Below, piece by piece: positions 6,937 through 7,209 of a stretch of DNA of 7,209 nt. Under the pieces are notes generated by a model. That model did not search any database and was not told the DNA's origin. It worked only from the letters and a program-made list of their open reading frames with translations. The stretch covers positions 72,729 to 79,937 of the forward strand of contig DBBU01000027.1 of assembly GCA_002292365.1 (NCBI GenBank). Direction: 5' to 3'. How positions within the stretch are numbered: position 1 is the stretch's first letter; each line of letters starts with the position of its first letter. A program made the position numbers and the translations under genes. The stretch is from Flammeovirgaceae bacterium UBA976 (GTDB lineage: Bacteria; Bacteroidota; Bacteroidia; Cytophagales; Cyclobacteriaceae).

Positions 6937-7039
6937 AAAAAGGAACATAATGTCAAAATTTAATTACTAGATGAGTTCAACCCATTCTTTATTTCACTGC
7001 TAACTGTTTTTCTAAGCCTTTTAAAAATTATATAAATTG

Positions 7040-7138
7040 ATGATTGTAAATAATGTCAAAGAAGTATACCAATTTCTGTGGATCTTAGTAATAATATTGT
7101 TTATTTCCGGCCCCGTGCGGTTTGAAATCTATTTTTAA
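7040..7138 (+). CDS. Possible small membrane peptide, 32 residues (doubtful)
   Basis: ATG at 7040 opens a 32-codon frame ending in TAA at 7136-7138. After a short polar start (MIVNNVKEVYQ) comes a hydrophobic run, FLWILVIILFISGP, at about residues 12-25, long enough for a short membrane helix, then RFEIYF. There is no clear ribosome binding site and I recognise no family. The same frame is open again after the stop to the right edge (7139-7209), so it may also be a fragment of a decayed gene. A frame this short arises easily by chance in AT-rich DNA. Confidence 0.15.
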   Translation: MIVNNVKEVYQFLWILVIILFISGPVRFEIYF

Positions 7139-7209
7139 CTACGCAGTATGGTATCCACTCCACATAGTGGTGCTCATTTGATTGTACTTTTTTGGGGTTC
7201 AAATATTAT

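Larger units (their letters stand above)
6743..7209. other. 467-base stretch without a recognisable gene
   Basis: This AT-rich region upstream of serB-serA reaches the right edge and holds no gene I recognise. It contains inverted repeats at 6877-6901 and 6915-6936, an 11-base direct repeat (6947-6957 and 7050-7060), a small hairpin CCAC-ATA-GTGG at 7160-7170, and a 32-codon plus-strand frame with a hydrophobic core (7040-7138). It probably includes the serB-serA promoter and leader. The rest may be decayed sequence, an interspersed repeat or upstream DNA of a gene beyond the edge. Confidence 0.5.

Noticed and set aside
6825..6959. 44-codon open minus-strand frame ending in TGA, with an ATG only at codon 26
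   Set aside because: No start near its head, no family I recognise, and a frame of this length is expected by chance in AT-rich DNA. The hairpins in the same stretch explain its structure at least as well.
7160..7170. CCAC-ATA-GTGG mini-hairpin near the right edge
   Set aside because: Four base pairs only; too small to support a function.

Overview
The window is AT-rich and looks like a stretch of a Bacteroidota chromosome, probably a Cytophagales-like lineage. The assignment rests on three things. The proteins resemble Bacteroidota homologues, notably a YidC of about 600 residues with a large periplasmic domain and a basic tail. The pyrG–yidC order is, as far as I recall, common in that phylum. 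There are no clear Shine-Dalgarno sequences, and there is a TAnnTTTG-type -7 promoter element in front of pyrG. All four recognisable genes lie on the minus strand, so transcription runs from right to left.

Layout in transcription order. Positions 7209-6743 hold no convincing gene: an AT-rich stretch with small inverted repeats, a short direct repeat and a tiny membrane-like frame. Positions 6742-4850 encode a fused enzyme with an N-terminal SerB-type phosphoserine phosphatase (HAD) domain and a full-length E. coli-type SerA (3-phosphoglycerate dehydrogenase) with a C-terminal ACT domain. It starts at a TTG codon. After a 131-base gap, positions 4718-3633 encode a SerC-like phosphoserine aminotransferase. 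After a further 165 bases comes pyrG, CTP synthase (3467-1836), and 27 bases later yidC, the membrane protein insertase (1808 to the left edge), which lacks only its last codons.

The fused SerB-SerA protein and SerC together carry all three steps from 3-phosphoglycerate to L-serine: oxidation by SerA, transamination by SerC, dephosphorylation by SerB. Steps 1 and 3 sit in one polypeptide and step 2 is the next gene. The ACT domain keeps the residues that bind serine in E. coli SerA, so end-product inhibition of the fused enzyme is likely. PyrG and YidC form a separate, closely spaced transcription unit (CTP synthesis and membrane protein insertion), probably with its own promoter.

I found no CRISPR array, tRNA, rRNA, insertion sequence or clear factor-independent terminator. 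The most notable item is the serB-serA fusion with its non-ATG start. I see no evidence of a wholly new system.
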